From NCBI GenBank assembly GCA_964563495.1, contig CAZLYK010000043.1, positions 1 through 38,942 of the forward strand: a stretch of 38,942 nt of DNA, given 5' to 3'. Numbering within the stretch: position 1 is the first letter of the stretch; each line of letters opens with the position of its first letter. The position numbers and the translations under genes are program-made. This document shows, in pieces, positions 1 to 9,279 of this stretch. Origin of the DNA: CAZLYK01 sp964563495. Lineage in GTDB: Bacteria; Acidobacteriota; Blastocatellia; RBC074. The notes beneath the pieces are model-generated. The model was not told the DNA's origin and searched no databases. It worked only from the letters and a program-made list of their open reading frames with translations.

Positions 1-185
1 CGATAAAAGTGCATTCGCGAAGCTGAACAACAGTATTTCAACGGTGGGCAGTTCGATCTTCACAGTTGTACAACTGCAATTGTTTTAAAATTATTTCTAA
101 TATTTGCGCAGATGAAATCGGGAATTTGGTCTAGCGGATTGTGAAGACGGTGCTCCGAAACTGAGCCGTTCCAACTGATTGTTTT
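1..185. other. Gap downstream of hsdR; no assignable gene
   Basis: I see no recognisable gene here. One plus-strand frame is open from base 2 to a TAA at 86-88 and could be the last 28 codons of a gene that starts outside the window, but the peptide matches nothing I know. A perfect 14-bp palindrome, CAGTTGTACAACTG, lies at 63-76 and is followed on the plus strand by a T-rich stretch. It could be a weak terminator or an operator. Confidence 0.3.
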
Positions 186-3100
186 TCACTTCTTTCCCAA
201 CCGCCCATAGACCTTTTGCAATAGAAAATCACTGACCACTTCTGCAAAACGATCTTCGTTCATTAGTTTGTCGGCAATCTCTTGATTCTGCTCCATCCGG
301 TCAATAACTTTGTTAATGAAGACGTCATTGAATGGATATTTGAAGTTCTCGATGCTATTGCTCTTTCCTTGCTGGGCCAGTGTGGAATCGCTGACTAGAT
401 CTTCCTCTATCTGATCGAAAAAGAGTTGGTCGGCAGCAGTGAACTCTGTGCCAAATTGTTCGTTGAGAAGGTCAATCAGTCTGGACAGCTGAATCTTTTC
501 TTGCTCAACGCTTCCAGTTCCAACATCTGCGGCTACACGCAACCCTCCCTCGCCATCTTTCGCTAGTGAAATCGAGCCCTCGCTCATCTTTTGCAGCCGA
601 TAATATTCCAGCGCGATCTCATCACTAAGTTTAACTCGGCTTTCGCTGCGATCTTCGTGAAGTTTCGTAACCAGCAACCTGGCAAACGCATAAAATTTTT
701 CCAGATCCGGATCGGCAAAGGGTATTACCTGTGAGAGAAAACTATAAAGCCGGATGAATTGGGTAAGTCGGCTCCTAAAATCATCTCTTTCCTCTGGCGG
801 TTTTGCTTTGAATCTTTCCACTGATTGGTCAATCGATGCATTAATCAAAGCGTGGCCCCGTACGTTCCGACGATAATCAGGCTGGAAAAAGATGCGGGCG
901 AAGTCCTCGACTTCTTCGGAGTAGACAATTCCATAGCCGACCAGCTTTTCTTTTAAATCATAAAGCTGATTCGGGTCGATCTCTTCTTCAATTGTTGTGC
1001 CTTCATAGAAGGGTTGGAACGCCTCTTGGATTTCATGCGTCTCGTTCACGAAATCCAGCACGAAAGTATCTTCCTTGCCGGGACAGGTGCGATTGAGCCG
1101 GGATAGCGTTTGCACGGCGCGCACGCCTGAAAGTTTCTTGTCCACATACATCGTGTGCAGTAATGGCTGATCGAAGCCTGTCTGGTACTTATCCGCCACT
1201 AGGAGCAACCGATACTCATCCAGTTCGAATCGTTCCGGCAATTCTCGCTCTCCAAAACCATTCATTTTTGGTTCTGTGAATTCGATTTCAGTGTCCGGGT
1301 CTTTGACCGTCCCCGAGAATGCAACCAGGGCTTTAATGTTTGTGTACTGCTTCTCTTTCAAGTAATGATCGACTTCCTGCTTATAACGGACTGCTTCCAG
1401 CCGTGATCCGGTGACAACCATTCCCTTGGCGCGTCCGCCAATCTTTTGCATTGTCACGCGCTTAAAATGCTCAATGATGACCTCGACTTTTTGGGAAACA
1501 TTGACCGGATGCAATTTCAGAAAGCGGGCGATGGCGCGGTTAGCCTGACGTTTGTCGAGGTGCGGGTCTTCGGCGATCTGTTTCGTGAGCTTGAAGAATG
1601 TCTTGTATGTCGTGTAGTTCTTCAATACATCGAGGATAAAGCCTTCCTCGATTGCCTGACGCATCGAGTACAGATGCCAGGCGTCCGGCTTGCCGTCTTG
1701 TCTTATTATTCCAAAGGCTAAAAGCGTCTTCGGTTTTGGCGTGGCAGTGAAAGCGAAGAAACTCATATTCGCCTGACGCGCCTTTCGCGCTTCCATCGTC
1801 CGCACAAGTTCATCTTCGTAATTCCAATCATCGGCGTCCTCGGCGCGTACCTGGTCATCCGCCGCTGCGCCGTTGCCTTCAACACCGCCATTTCCCGAGG
1901 ACAAAACTTTTTTCATCGCGTCCGAGGCATCGCCGGTCTGTGAAGAATGGGCCTCATCCACGATCACGGCGTAGTTGCGTTCCGGCAGTTCATCAATTTT
2001 GCCGATCACAAAAGGAAATTTCTGCAACGTGGTGACGATGATTTTGACTCCAGCCATCAACGCCCGCGCCAATTGTTGTGAATCCTTATCAATTTTAACG
2101 ATGACGCCCTGTTTGTGCTCAAACTGGTAGATCGTGTCTTGAAGCTGTTTATCCAGCACCCGTCGATCACTGATGACAATCACGCAATTGAAAATAGGAT
2201 GATCATCAGCGCCGTGCAGACTTGCCAGGCTGTGCGCCAGCCAGGCGATGGAATTGCTCTTGCCGCTTCCCGCCGAATGCTGAATCAGATAGTTTTTGCC
2301 GATCCCTTCCCCCTTTAACGCCGTTTGCAGTTTCCGCACCACATCCAACTGATGGTAACGCGGGAAGATGAGCGACTCTTTTTTGACCTTGCGCCCGTTA
2401 AAGTTCAGTTCTTCCTGTTGCAGGTGGCAATAGTTGCCGATGATGTCCATCAGCGAATCCCTGGTCAGGATTTCTTCCCACAGATAGGCTGTACGGTGGC
2501 CGTTCGGATTCGGCGGATTGCCCGCGCCCTTATTGTAACCTTTGTTGAATGGCAGGAACCGCGTCTCTTTTCCATTGAGCGCCGTCGTCATCCAAGCTTC
2601 ATCAGTGTCAACCGCGAAATGCACCAACGCTCGTTTTTTGAAAGAGAAAAGCAATTCGCGCGGATCACGATCCTGAATGTATTGCCGTCGTGCGTGGCCA
2701 CTGGTTTGCCCCGTGAACTGATTCTTCAATTCAATCGTGATGACGGGCAAACCATTCAAACACAAAACCAGGTCAATGGAGTCGTGTTCGCTTTTCGGGC
2801 TGAAATGAAGTTGGCGTAACACAGTCAGCCGGTTCGCTTCGTACAGTCTCCTTGTTTCAGGATTGAGTCCGGTGGCCGGAGCGAAGAATGCGAGTTGGAA
2901 CCGCACGCCGTAATCCACGATCCCATGGCGCAGGGCATCCAGCATCCCGCGATTGTCCAGTTCCTTAAACAACCGCAAGAGGAATTTCCGCTCGACATCC
3001 TCGCCGTGGATTGCTGACAACCGTTCCCATTCTTTCGGCTGTGTGGCGCGGATGAATTCCAATAATGTTTCACGGTCCAGTGCGAGTTCTTTTAACCAGC

Positions 3101-3197
3101 GCGCATTCGTGCCGCGTTCGTACCCGCCGTAATTCAGCAAATGTTGTTCGATCAGTTCTTCCAGCGCCTGTTCGTTGATGAGCGATCTGTTGTTCAT
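186..3197 (-). CDS. hsdR: Type I restriction enzyme, R subunit (HsdR)
   Basis: This 1003-aa protein is the ATP-dependent motor and nuclease subunit of a Type I restriction-modification complex. The N-terminal PD-(D/E)xK-type nuclease core is visible as D142 followed by E156-L-K158. The helicase part shows Walker A AGSGKS at 309-314, DEAH at 414-417 and FTATP at 483-487, followed by a second RecA-like domain and a helical C-terminus. Length is normal for the family. It is the last gene of the operon: its ATG overlaps the stop of the preceding metallopeptidase gene by 4 nt, so translation is probably coupled. An acidic, low-complexity insert at about 436-460 sits between DEAH and FTATP. The assignment is secure; recognition specificity cannot be told. 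Confidence 0.96.
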   Translation of the reverse strand: MNNRSLINEQALEELIEQHLLNYGGYERGTNARWLKELALDRETLLEFIRATQPKEWERLSAIHGEDVERKFLLRLFKELDNRGMLDALRHGIVDYGVRFQLAFFAPATGLNPETRRLYEANRLTVLRQLHFSPKSEHDSIDLVLCLNGLPVITIELKNQFTGQTSGHARRQYIQDRDPRELLFSFKKRALVHFAVDTDEAWMTTALNGKETRFLPFNKGYNKGAGNPPNPNGHRTAYLWEEILTRDSLMDIIGNYCHLQQEELNFNGRKVKKESLIFPRYHQLDVVRKLQTALKGEGIGKNYLIQHSAGSGKSNSIAWLAHSLASLHGADDHPIFNCVIVISDRRVLDKQLQDTIYQFEHKQGVIVKIDKDSQQLARALMAGVKIIVTTLQKFPFVIGKIDELPERNYAVIVDEAHSSQTGDASDAMKKVLSSGNGGVEGNGAAADDQVRAEDADDWNYEDELVRTMEARKARQANMSFFAFTATPKPKTLLAFGIIRQDGKPDAWHLYSMRQAIEEGFILDVLKNYTTYKTFFKLTKQIAEDPHLDKRQANRAIARFLKLHPVNVSQKVEVIIEHFKRVTMQKIGGRAKGMVVTGSRLEAVRYKQEVDHYLKEKQYTNIKALVAFSGTVKDPDTEIEFTEPKMNGFGERELPERFELDEYRLLLVADKYQTGFDQPLLHTMYVDKKLSGVRAVQTLSRLNRTCPGKEDTFVLDFVNETHEIQEAFQPFYEGTTIEEEIDPNQLYDLKEKLVGYGIVYSEEVEDFARIFFQPDYRRNVRGHALINASIDQSVERFKAKPPEERDDFRSRLTQFIRLYSFLSQVIPFADPDLEKFYAFARLLVTKLHEDRSESRVKLSDEIALEYYRLQKMSEGSISLAKDGEGGLRVAADVGTGSVEQEKIQLSRLIDLLNEQFGTEFTAADQLFFDQIEEDLVSDSTLAQQGKSNSIENFKYPFNDVFINKVIDRMEQNQEIADKLMNEDRFAEVVSDFLLQKVYGRLGKK

Positions 3198-4258
3198 GGT
3201 TTTTTCCCCTTTGAACGCGCCAGCTCTTTCTCGGTCGAACGCATTTCATCTTCCAGTTCCGGGTACTCAATGAATCCTTGCGAGCGGCATTTGATCAGAC
3301 AGGCGCGTACAACCTCGCCTCGCGCGTGATGATCCATAGCCCATTCTTCATGTGCTCGATACGGTCTCGATTGCTGCGCCAGCAGATTGACAAAAGCTTC
3401 CATCGCCGCTGGGTAACGCAACTCCAGCTTTTTGCAAATTACCGATGTATAAAATTGGGCCAAGCCCTCGACAATGAACAAATCAGCGTCGGCGAACTTC
3501 TCCACCTCCCAACGATTGCTGTCTATGTCACGGCCCAAATGCGTGTATGCGTGGGCCAATTCATGAGCGAGAACGACAACAGCAAGCGCCTCAACTGGAA
3601 CGCTCAGCAAAGCGGCCATAAACGCAATCGGCATCCAGTATAATTGGATTTCCGGTAGACGGTAAAAATAAGCGCCCAGTGTATCTTCTTCGATCTGCCC
3701 GAATTTCTTGAGCAATTCCAACTTCTGAAGCTTGCCTACAGCGTCAGATAAAAAGTCCCGAACCGTTATAACCTCTTCAAGCGTAGCAATGGCATCGCCA
3801 GGCTCTCGCTGGGAAGTGATTATCGAGCAAAGCGCATCGTAGTTTTGTACGGCTTCTTCAAGCCCGCTTTCCGCGGCTTTCAATCGAGGCAGGATCAGCA
3901 ATAACTCGATATAGTGTTCATAATCGTTCAAGATTTCGAAGAAAGGCTTGGGCAATCCATCTTCTATTTTTACCGGCACTGATTGGGCCTCGTCTCCTAC
4001 GCTAAGGCGTAATCCAGTCTCTGTGCGCAGGTAGTCTCGAAGAATCAGGTTCCATTGCTTGAACGCCCGCTGGACTTTTTCACGCGCGTCAGGGCTGTAG
4101 ATCTGAAGAAGTTTGACCAGTCGACGTTCCAGATCGCTCGCTCTGGTTTGTCGTCGCTCAGTAGCGGCGTAATACCGGTTATCGCTGCCCCAACCATTCG
4201 CCTTACCTGGTCTTCTTGATTGTAATTGATTTTGGCTGAATAAGCCTGTTTCACTCAT
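3194..4258 (-). CDS. Predicted HExxH metallopeptidase embedded in the RM operon
   Basis: This is a 354-aa soluble protein with no signal peptide. A hydrophobic helix carries H232-E-L-A-H236, and a glutamate follows 28 residues later (E264 in a VEGLAQFY context). That is the pattern of a gluzincin-type zinc peptidase, with His232 and His236 as zinc ligands, Glu233 as catalytic base and Glu264 as the likely third ligand. The N-terminal 220 residues are mostly helical and charged and match no domain I can name. Its start overlaps the stop of the Ntn-hydrolase gene by 8 nt, and its stop overlaps the hsdR start by 4 nt, so it belongs to the same transcript. It is not a standard part of a Type I system. 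Metalloprotease activity is inferred from the motif; a structural, inactive role is possible. Confidence 0.7.
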   Translation of the reverse strand: MSETGLFSQNQLQSRRPGKANGWGSDNRYYAATERRQTRASDLERRLVKLLQIYSPDAREKVQRAFKQWNLILRDYLRTETGLRLSVGDEAQSVPVKIEDGLPKPFFEILNDYEHYIELLLILPRLKAAESGLEEAVQNYDALCSIITSQREPGDAIATLEEVITVRDFLSDAVGKLQKLELLKKFGQIEEDTLGAYFYRLPEIQLYWMPIAFMAALLSVPVEALAVVVLAHELAHAYTHLGRDIDSNRWEVEKFADADLFIVEGLAQFYTSVICKKLELRYPAAMEAFVNLLAQQSRPYRAHEEWAMDHHARGEVVRACLIKCRSQGFIEYPELEDEMRSTEKELARSKGKKP

Positions 4259-5312
4259 TTACTGCCCCATCAGCGCCGGAATTTTCAAAACTTGATATTG
4301 GTTGCTCCGCAGACACCGAGATAGAAGCCTCCTCCCGTTGCTTCACAAAATCGCTGTATGCAATGTCTTTCAATATGCGGTGCAGACGTTTGCAGTGGGC
4401 TTCCGGCATCGATGATTTCAACCTGCCATTCGGATAGCAGTCGCGGACGAATTTGGTGTCAACACCAAACTCGTAGTTTTGCAGATCGCGAAATTCAACC
4501 GGTAGGTCATCAATAAGATCGCCTGTCTGAAAATCCATGAAACGTATCGGAGGGGCATCATATGGATTAACATCACGCCCTAGAATTGACATTTTGCCGC
4601 TGGGCATCCGCACTCCAAAAAATTCATGCAGGCCGGATTGGTAAACTTTAGCGATCTGCAATGAACCGCCAATTGACGGATAATTATTGTCCTCTATCAT
4701 CCGCGCCAACACACGCAGGGGCTCCATATCAAGGATCTTTCTGAATACTCTACCACTTGAAATCAGTTCTTTCTCTAATAGGTCTTTTGCCTTTTCTGGT
4801 GCGCCTTCGATTTCGCATCCCATGAAAGTAAATATCACTTCGTCTTCGCTTTCATGCAGAGTGACAGGGACGAAAGCTTTTATTTCAATATTGTAATTAA
4901 TCTTCCAAAGGCCGAATCGCTTCTGCCGCCAGCTCCAACCACCAAATAAAAAGTTGACTTCATCATCATCCGTTAGAGGTTGCGGAGCGCCAGCCGACAG
5001 CCCTGTCGTATCAATCCGCTGACAAATTTCGGTGAAGAGATTGCAGAGCGTGTCTAGCACATCAAATATGTCCAAGCGAGGATCATTCCAGGTTACATTG
5101 AAGCTTTGCAGGTTGCCGCCATGGAGAATTAATGGATAAGCGCGGTTTGTGGCCCCCGCAAAACAGAGCAAGGCATCCTGACGACCAAGATCGAATAACT
5201 TCTGCCCAGTGTCCCAAGCCTCGCCGCCGCCCAATCTACTGTCAGTGGCGAATACTAATTCGTCTCCCTCATCGTTCTTCCCGTGACGAATCCACGCCGC
5301 GCACAATGTCAT
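4251..5312 (-). CDS. Proteasome-beta-like Ntn hydrolase embedded in the RM operon
   Basis: This 353-aa protein starts Met-Thr. Removal of Met1 would expose Thr2 as an N-terminal nucleophile. The following segment resembles a proteasome beta/HslV fold: a strand ending in A-T-D24-S-R, then G-Q-K38-L-F at the place of the catalytic lysine (about Lys33 in mature numbering), then a small-residue strand CFAGATNRAYP. A later GGWSWRQKRFGLWKI strand fits the family. The last 150 residues are an extra C-terminal region I do not recognise. It overlaps hsdS by 4 nt and the metallopeptidase gene by 8 nt, so all are probably co-translated. The fold assignment comes from motif order only and activity is inferred. 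Alternatives are an inactive scaffold or a peptidase of Anbu or HslV type with another partner. Confidence 0.6.
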   Translation of the reverse strand: MTLCAAWIRHGKNDEGDELVFATDSRLGGGEAWDTGQKLFDLGRQDALLCFAGATNRAYPLILHGGNLQSFNVTWNDPRLDIFDVLDTLCNLFTEICQRIDTTGLSAGAPQPLTDDDEVNFLFGGWSWRQKRFGLWKINYNIEIKAFVPVTLHESEDEVIFTFMGCEIEGAPEKAKDLLEKELISSGRVFRKILDMEPLRVLARMIEDNNYPSIGGSLQIAKVYQSGLHEFFGVRMPSGKMSILGRDVNPYDAPPIRFMDFQTGDLIDDLPVEFRDLQNYEFGVDTKFVRDCYPNGRLKSSMPEAHCKRLHRILKDIAYSDFVKQREEASISVSAEQPISSFENSGADGAVNE

Positions 5313-6586
5313 ACGCTTACTCCTCTGACATCTATCTTTCCAGTCACTGCGGCTGAAATCAGCGCCTGACGATAATCTCGTAGTTTGTCTATCTGTGTTT
5401 CTATCAGCTTCACTTGCTTATCAATCTCCGCCGTCTTCTGATCTAAAAAAGTAGCGATGATACGTTGTTCGGATATAGGGGGAACCACTGTAGGTGTTGG
5501 ATGCAAATCATTTCTATCAACCCCTGGAACGGCTGACTTCACGGCATTAAGTAAAAATAGCGGAGAAAGATGAGTGAGCATATAGAACAAAAACGAAACG
5601 TCATTTCCATGAAGGTTAATGCTGTATAGTGTGGTGTTAATCGGCCAGTAATCGTGATGAACAAGGTAAAATTCACCAATGGTTCCGTATCGACCAGTCA
5701 CAATACCTGGGCCTTTTGCACAAGCGACGTTATGAGTTCCTGACAAACCTGACGATGTGAATACCGGAACCTTGCCTTCAATCCGCTCGTCGGTCGTAAG
5801 ATCGTGACCGCGTTGCAATGTGACAGCCCATTTGAGTTGTTTCACCTGCCAATGCGCAGGAATCTCGCCCAGCCACTCGATCCCAGACGGGCGCATCTTC
5901 ACGGACGGATCAAGCCCACGTGTCACGGCATGGCTGATGAGCGCCAGCCGCTTCGCACTGAGCAGTTCAATCTGCTGCTCCTTCAGCCGGATCAGTTCAT
6001 CAAGCTCCGCCGTCTTGCGATCCAGAAAAGCGGCGATGGCTTGTTGTTCTTCAGAAGGCGGCACAAGAGTAAGACAATCTTTTACTACTCCCTGTGATAA
6101 TCCGAATCTGGTTATGCCATTGGCCCGACTTTCCAGTTGACTGCGATAAGATTTACTAGAGAAAAGATAAAAGATGTACTTTCCTTGGATTGGTGATGAA
6201 TTTAAGGTGCGGATCATTGCAAGATGATAGCCACACAATAACTTTTTCCATGATTCTCTTACAAAAGCTGGGATCGCAATGTCGTCAGGTGATTCAGAGT
6301 CTTTAGTTATCAACACGTCCCCAATTTGTAACCTAAAAGCCTCGATCTCTGGCTCAGATGCTGTTGCTTCCATAAACTGGAGCTGATCGGTAATTTCGTT
6401 GTTCTTATAAACATCAACGTAGTTGCAGAGAAAAACTGGCTCCTCTACTGAAACAATTTTTTTATCCACATTGCTGAAGCGAATGTCAGCCAGAAATTTT
6501 AGCCGTTTCATTCCCCAATGCTTCGGAACCTTACCCAGCCATTCAACCCCCGAATCTTTCACTTCAGGATAATCCGGATAGCTCAC
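5309..6586 (-). CDS. hsdS: Type I restriction enzyme, specificity subunit (HsdS)
   Basis: This 425-aa protein provides DNA target recognition for the methylase and nuclease. It has the typical two-fold layout. Each half begins with a target-recognition domain opening on an EWLG-x-x-P-x-H-W signature (residues 15-25 and about 233-244) and ends in a long conserved helix containing QxIAxFLDxKTAE (about 180-220 and 380-415). The two helices would pack as the spacer coiled coil. The two recognition domains differ in sequence, so a bipartite asymmetric target is expected. The start overlaps the hsdM stop by 4 nt and the stop overlaps the Ntn-hydrolase start by 4 nt. I see no repeats that would indicate phase-variable specificity. 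Confidence 0.95.
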   Translation of the reverse strand: MSYPDYPEVKDSGVEWLGKVPKHWGMKRLKFLADIRFSNVDKKIVSVEEPVFLCNYVDVYKNNEITDQLQFMEATASEPEIEAFRLQIGDVLITKDSESPDDIAIPAFVRESWKKLLCGYHLAMIRTLNSSPIQGKYIFYLFSSKSYRSQLESRANGITRFGLSQGVVKDCLTLVPPSEEQQAIAAFLDRKTAELDELIRLKEQQIELLSAKRLALISHAVTRGLDPSVKMRPSGIEWLGEIPAHWQVKQLKWAVTLQRGHDLTTDERIEGKVPVFTSSGLSGTHNVACAKGPGIVTGRYGTIGEFYLVHHDYWPINTTLYSINLHGNDVSFLFYMLTHLSPLFLLNAVKSAVPGVDRNDLHPTPTVVPPISEQRIIATFLDQKTAEIDKQVKLIETQIDKLRDYRQALISAAVTGKIDVRGVSV

Positions 6587-8715
6587 GCCAGCGCTCCTTT
6601 CAGCATTCCCTGAATCCTATTTTCCAGTTCGATGATCTCAGCTTCGATATCTTCCAGCTTCTGCGGCTGTTTATATTCGTAAAAGTGGCGTGTGAAGGGG
6701 ATCTCATAGCCAACCTTACCGACTTCATCATCTTTTTCGTCACGGACTTCGTCATTGATCCAGGCTTCGGGGACGTGGGGTAGAACTTCGCGGCGGAAAT
6801 AGTCCTTGATGTCCTCTTTGAGCGGGACATTTTCAAAGTCGCGCAATTCCGGATCGGCTTCGTAATGGGTGAATAGATTTTCGTCTTCATCGTAATACTC
6901 GCCGAACAGCGGCTGGGAATCGAAGTCATAGTCGGGCGTGAGTTGAGCTACAAACTGGCCGGCGATTATCCGTTCCGCCTTTTCATTGCGGACGCAACAG
7001 GCTTCGCGGAAGAGTCTCACACGTTTGGATGTCAGCTTCACTTTTGACTGTTCGGCATTGGCCGTGATCATCTCCCAGACAGCGTTGTAATCAGAATGTG
7101 GCCCTTGCCCAAGCAAAGGGACGACGCGCTCGATCAAATCGGCAAGCGGTTCTTCGTCTTTGTCATCACACAACTGGTTCAATCGCGCCAGTGACTCGGC
7201 CGACAGTTCGACCTGCAATCGCAATGGCCGTTCGACCGTGATGCGGCGATAGCCGAAATCTTCATTATCAAAAATCTTGCTGACAATCCGCGGCTTTGAT
7301 TCGCCGTTGCTATTAAAGGTGTACGTTTGATTGTGTTGAAAGCCGCCGTATATTTTCGTGATCTCAGAGATTTGATCCGGCTTGCCTTTGGTACCATCGC
7401 CGATCTTATTACGTTTGTTGCCAAGACTTTTGTCCATCTTATGAAAGAAGCCCGTAGCGTTGATCAGTTGGATTTTGCCCTTGCGCGATTCGTTTTTTCG
7501 ATTGGTGACGATCCAGATGTAAGTCGAAATGCCGGTGTTGTAGAAGAGCTGATCGGGCATGGCGACGATGGCTTCAAGCCAGTCGTTCTCGATAATCCAG
7601 CGTCGGATCTCACTCTCGCCGGAACTTGCACCGCCGGAAAAAAGCGGCGAGCCGTTGAAGACGATGCCGATGCGTGCGCCTTCCTTGCCTTCCTTGCGCT
7701 TGGAAAGCATGTGCTGAAGAAAGAGCAACGACCCGTCGCTGATGCGCGGCAAACCCGCGCCGAAGCGACCACCAAAACCGAAATTCTTATGCTCATCACG
7801 GATGAACTCTTCGACCTTTTTCCATTCAACGCCGAACGGCGGATTTGAGAGCATGTAATCGAATCGCTCATCCGGCAATCCATCGGTCGTAAAGGAATTG
7901 CCGAACTTGATGTTCCCGGCGTTATTCCCCTTGATGACCATATCGGCCTTGCAGATGGCGTAGGACTCGGGATTGATCTCCTGTCCGAACAACTCCAGAC
8001 GCCCGCCAGGCTCGTTATCAGTGCCGGGATTCAATTCGCGCAAGTAATCTTCGGCGACTGACAACATTCCGCCCGTGCCGCAGGCAGGGTCGTAAAGCTT
8101 CTTAACGATGCCTTTCCGGCGCAGAATCTCGCGGTCTTCCAAAAAGAGCAGATTGACCATCAGCTTGATGACTTCACGCGGCGTGAAGTGTTCGCCCGCC
8201 GTCTCGTTCGAGAGCTCGGCAAAGCGCCGGATCAGTTCTTCATAGACCCTGCCCATTTCGTGGTTATCAACCGCTTTCGGATGCAGATTGACTTCGCCGA
8301 ATTTGCTGACGACCTTGAAAAGCAGGTTGGCTTTATCGAGCCGGATGATGTGATCCGCGAAGGAGAAATACTCCATGATCTCGCGGATATTGGCCGAGAA
8401 ACCGTTGATGTATGCCTTCAGGTTCTTTTCGATCTGGTTGGGTTCGTCGAGCAGCCGTTTGAAATCATAGGCGCTTCGATTATGAAATGATTGACCCGCG
8501 GCCTTGTTGAGCAGCAATTCCGCTGCCTTGTCGCCCTTCTTTATTGCATCGGGGACGGCCTTCAAAACTTTCGCCTTCGTCGGTTCGAGCACGCAATCAA
8601 GCCGCCGCAAGACGGTGAGTGGTAAAACTACCTTGCCGTAATCGGAGCGTTTATAATCGTGCCTAAGCAGTTCAGCAATGGGCCAAATCAGTTCAATGGG
8701 GTGGCTATAGCTCAT
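6583..8715 (-). CDS. hsdM: Type I restriction enzyme, DNA methyltransferase subunit (HsdM)
   Basis: This is the N6-adenine DNA methyltransferase of the Type I system. The frame is open back to 8904, but I place the start at the ATG at 8713-8715, where the product begins MSYSHPIELIW and lines up with the usual HsdM N-terminus; this gives 710 aa. In that numbering the SAM-binding motif DPACGTGGM is at 209-217 and the catalytic NPPF motif is at 291-294, preceded by the HEHFTPREV-like region at about 175-183. The C-terminus beyond about 500 is longer than in short HsdM proteins and rich in acidic residues. It is the first gene of the operon and overlaps hsdS by 4 nt. The upstream 190 bp could be leader or a non-conserved N-terminal extension. 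Confidence 0.93.
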   Translation of the reverse strand: MSYSHPIELIWPIAELLRHDYKRSDYGKVVLPLTVLRRLDCVLEPTKAKVLKAVPDAIKKGDKAAELLLNKAAGQSFHNRSAYDFKRLLDEPNQIEKNLKAYINGFSANIREIMEYFSFADHIIRLDKANLLFKVVSKFGEVNLHPKAVDNHEMGRVYEELIRRFAELSNETAGEHFTPREVIKLMVNLLFLEDREILRRKGIVKKLYDPACGTGGMLSVAEDYLRELNPGTDNEPGGRLELFGQEINPESYAICKADMVIKGNNAGNIKFGNSFTTDGLPDERFDYMLSNPPFGVEWKKVEEFIRDEHKNFGFGGRFGAGLPRISDGSLLFLQHMLSKRKEGKEGARIGIVFNGSPLFSGGASSGESEIRRWIIENDWLEAIVAMPDQLFYNTGISTYIWIVTNRKNESRKGKIQLINATGFFHKMDKSLGNKRNKIGDGTKGKPDQISEITKIYGGFQHNQTYTFNSNGESKPRIVSKIFDNEDFGYRRITVERPLRLQVELSAESLARLNQLCDDKDEEPLADLIERVVPLLGQGPHSDYNAVWEMITANAEQSKVKLTSKRVRLFREACCVRNEKAERIIAGQFVAQLTPDYDFDSQPLFGEYYDEDENLFTHYEADPELRDFENVPLKEDIKDYFRREVLPHVPEAWINDEVRDEKDDEVGKVGYEIPFTRHFYEYKQPQKLEDIEAEIIELENRIQGMLKGALA

Positions 8716-8904
8716 CGGTTCAGGTTCTTCTTTATAGTTGCGTGGTTCTAACTGTTCCAGTCGAAGGAAATGGGGCTGGCGACTGATAGAGAAGTGAGTA
8801 TGGAATCCTCTCCTTTTGCCTATTACTTTGAATACTTCTGAAGGGGTCGTCATGAGTATAGGAGCCCAAAAAGCTCTCACGGCGCGGGGCCGAGTTTCGC
8901 TCAC

Positions 8905-9041
8905 AACTCATAAAAGATAACATATTTTAATCAGATTAGAAGAAATATCTTGAGGCAAGGAAGGCCGGGCAATATCGGGCCAAGGCAACATTTAGGATGA
9001 TTTCTTAAGGCTAACGAGGCCTTATAGTGAAGGGAGTTGAT
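8905..9041. promoter_or_regulatory. Divergent intergenic region between the RM operon and the DUF4926 gene
   Basis: The 137 bp between the open hsdM frame and the plus-strand DUF4926 gene contain an AT-rich block at about 8905-8960, in contrast with its surroundings. This is the only place from which both divergent transcripts can start, so it should hold the RM operon promoter. I cannot fix -35 and -10 elements with confidence. I see no palindromic controller-protein box. Confidence 0.4.
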
Positions 9042-9272
9042 ATGGAAAGACTCAAACCATTAGACATGATCGCTCTACTTGATGATGTCTCTGAAAAAGG
9101 GCTTCGGCGAGGGGACGTCGGCACAGTGGTCGAAGTTTTCGAATCAAACGATGATCACCCTGAAGGCTATCTGGTCGAATTTGTAGATGAAAAGGGCGAA
9201 ACTCTCGCAGAGTTGAGCGTGACCGATCCTCAGCCGATCATGAAACTGAACTTTAAGTTGAGCGCCGCTTGA
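9042..9272 (+). CDS. DUF4926 domain protein
   Basis: This small protein of 76 aa has the DUF4926 pattern: LDMIALLDDVSEKGLRRGDVGTVVEVF, then a strand with GYLVEFVD and a final TDPQPIMKL. Proteins of this family are compact beta-rich domains often found next to toxin-antitoxin genes; their role is not established. The frame can be opened with a GTG at 9027. I prefer the ATG at 9042 because an AAGGGAG ribosome-binding site lies at 9029-9035 at correct distance. It is the first of a row of small plus-strand genes that diverge from the RM operon. Confidence 0.8.
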   Translation: MERLKPLDMIALLDDVSEKGLRRGDVGTVVEVFESNDDHPEGYLVEFVDEKGETLAELSVTDPQPIMKLNFKLSAA

Positions 9273-9279
9273 GCCTTGC

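Noticed and set aside
8716..8904. N-terminal extension of HsdM by 63 residues
   Set aside because: The extra peptide is basic, has no similarity to HsdM N-termini and comes before a conserved MSYSHPIELIW start. It is more likely leader DNA.
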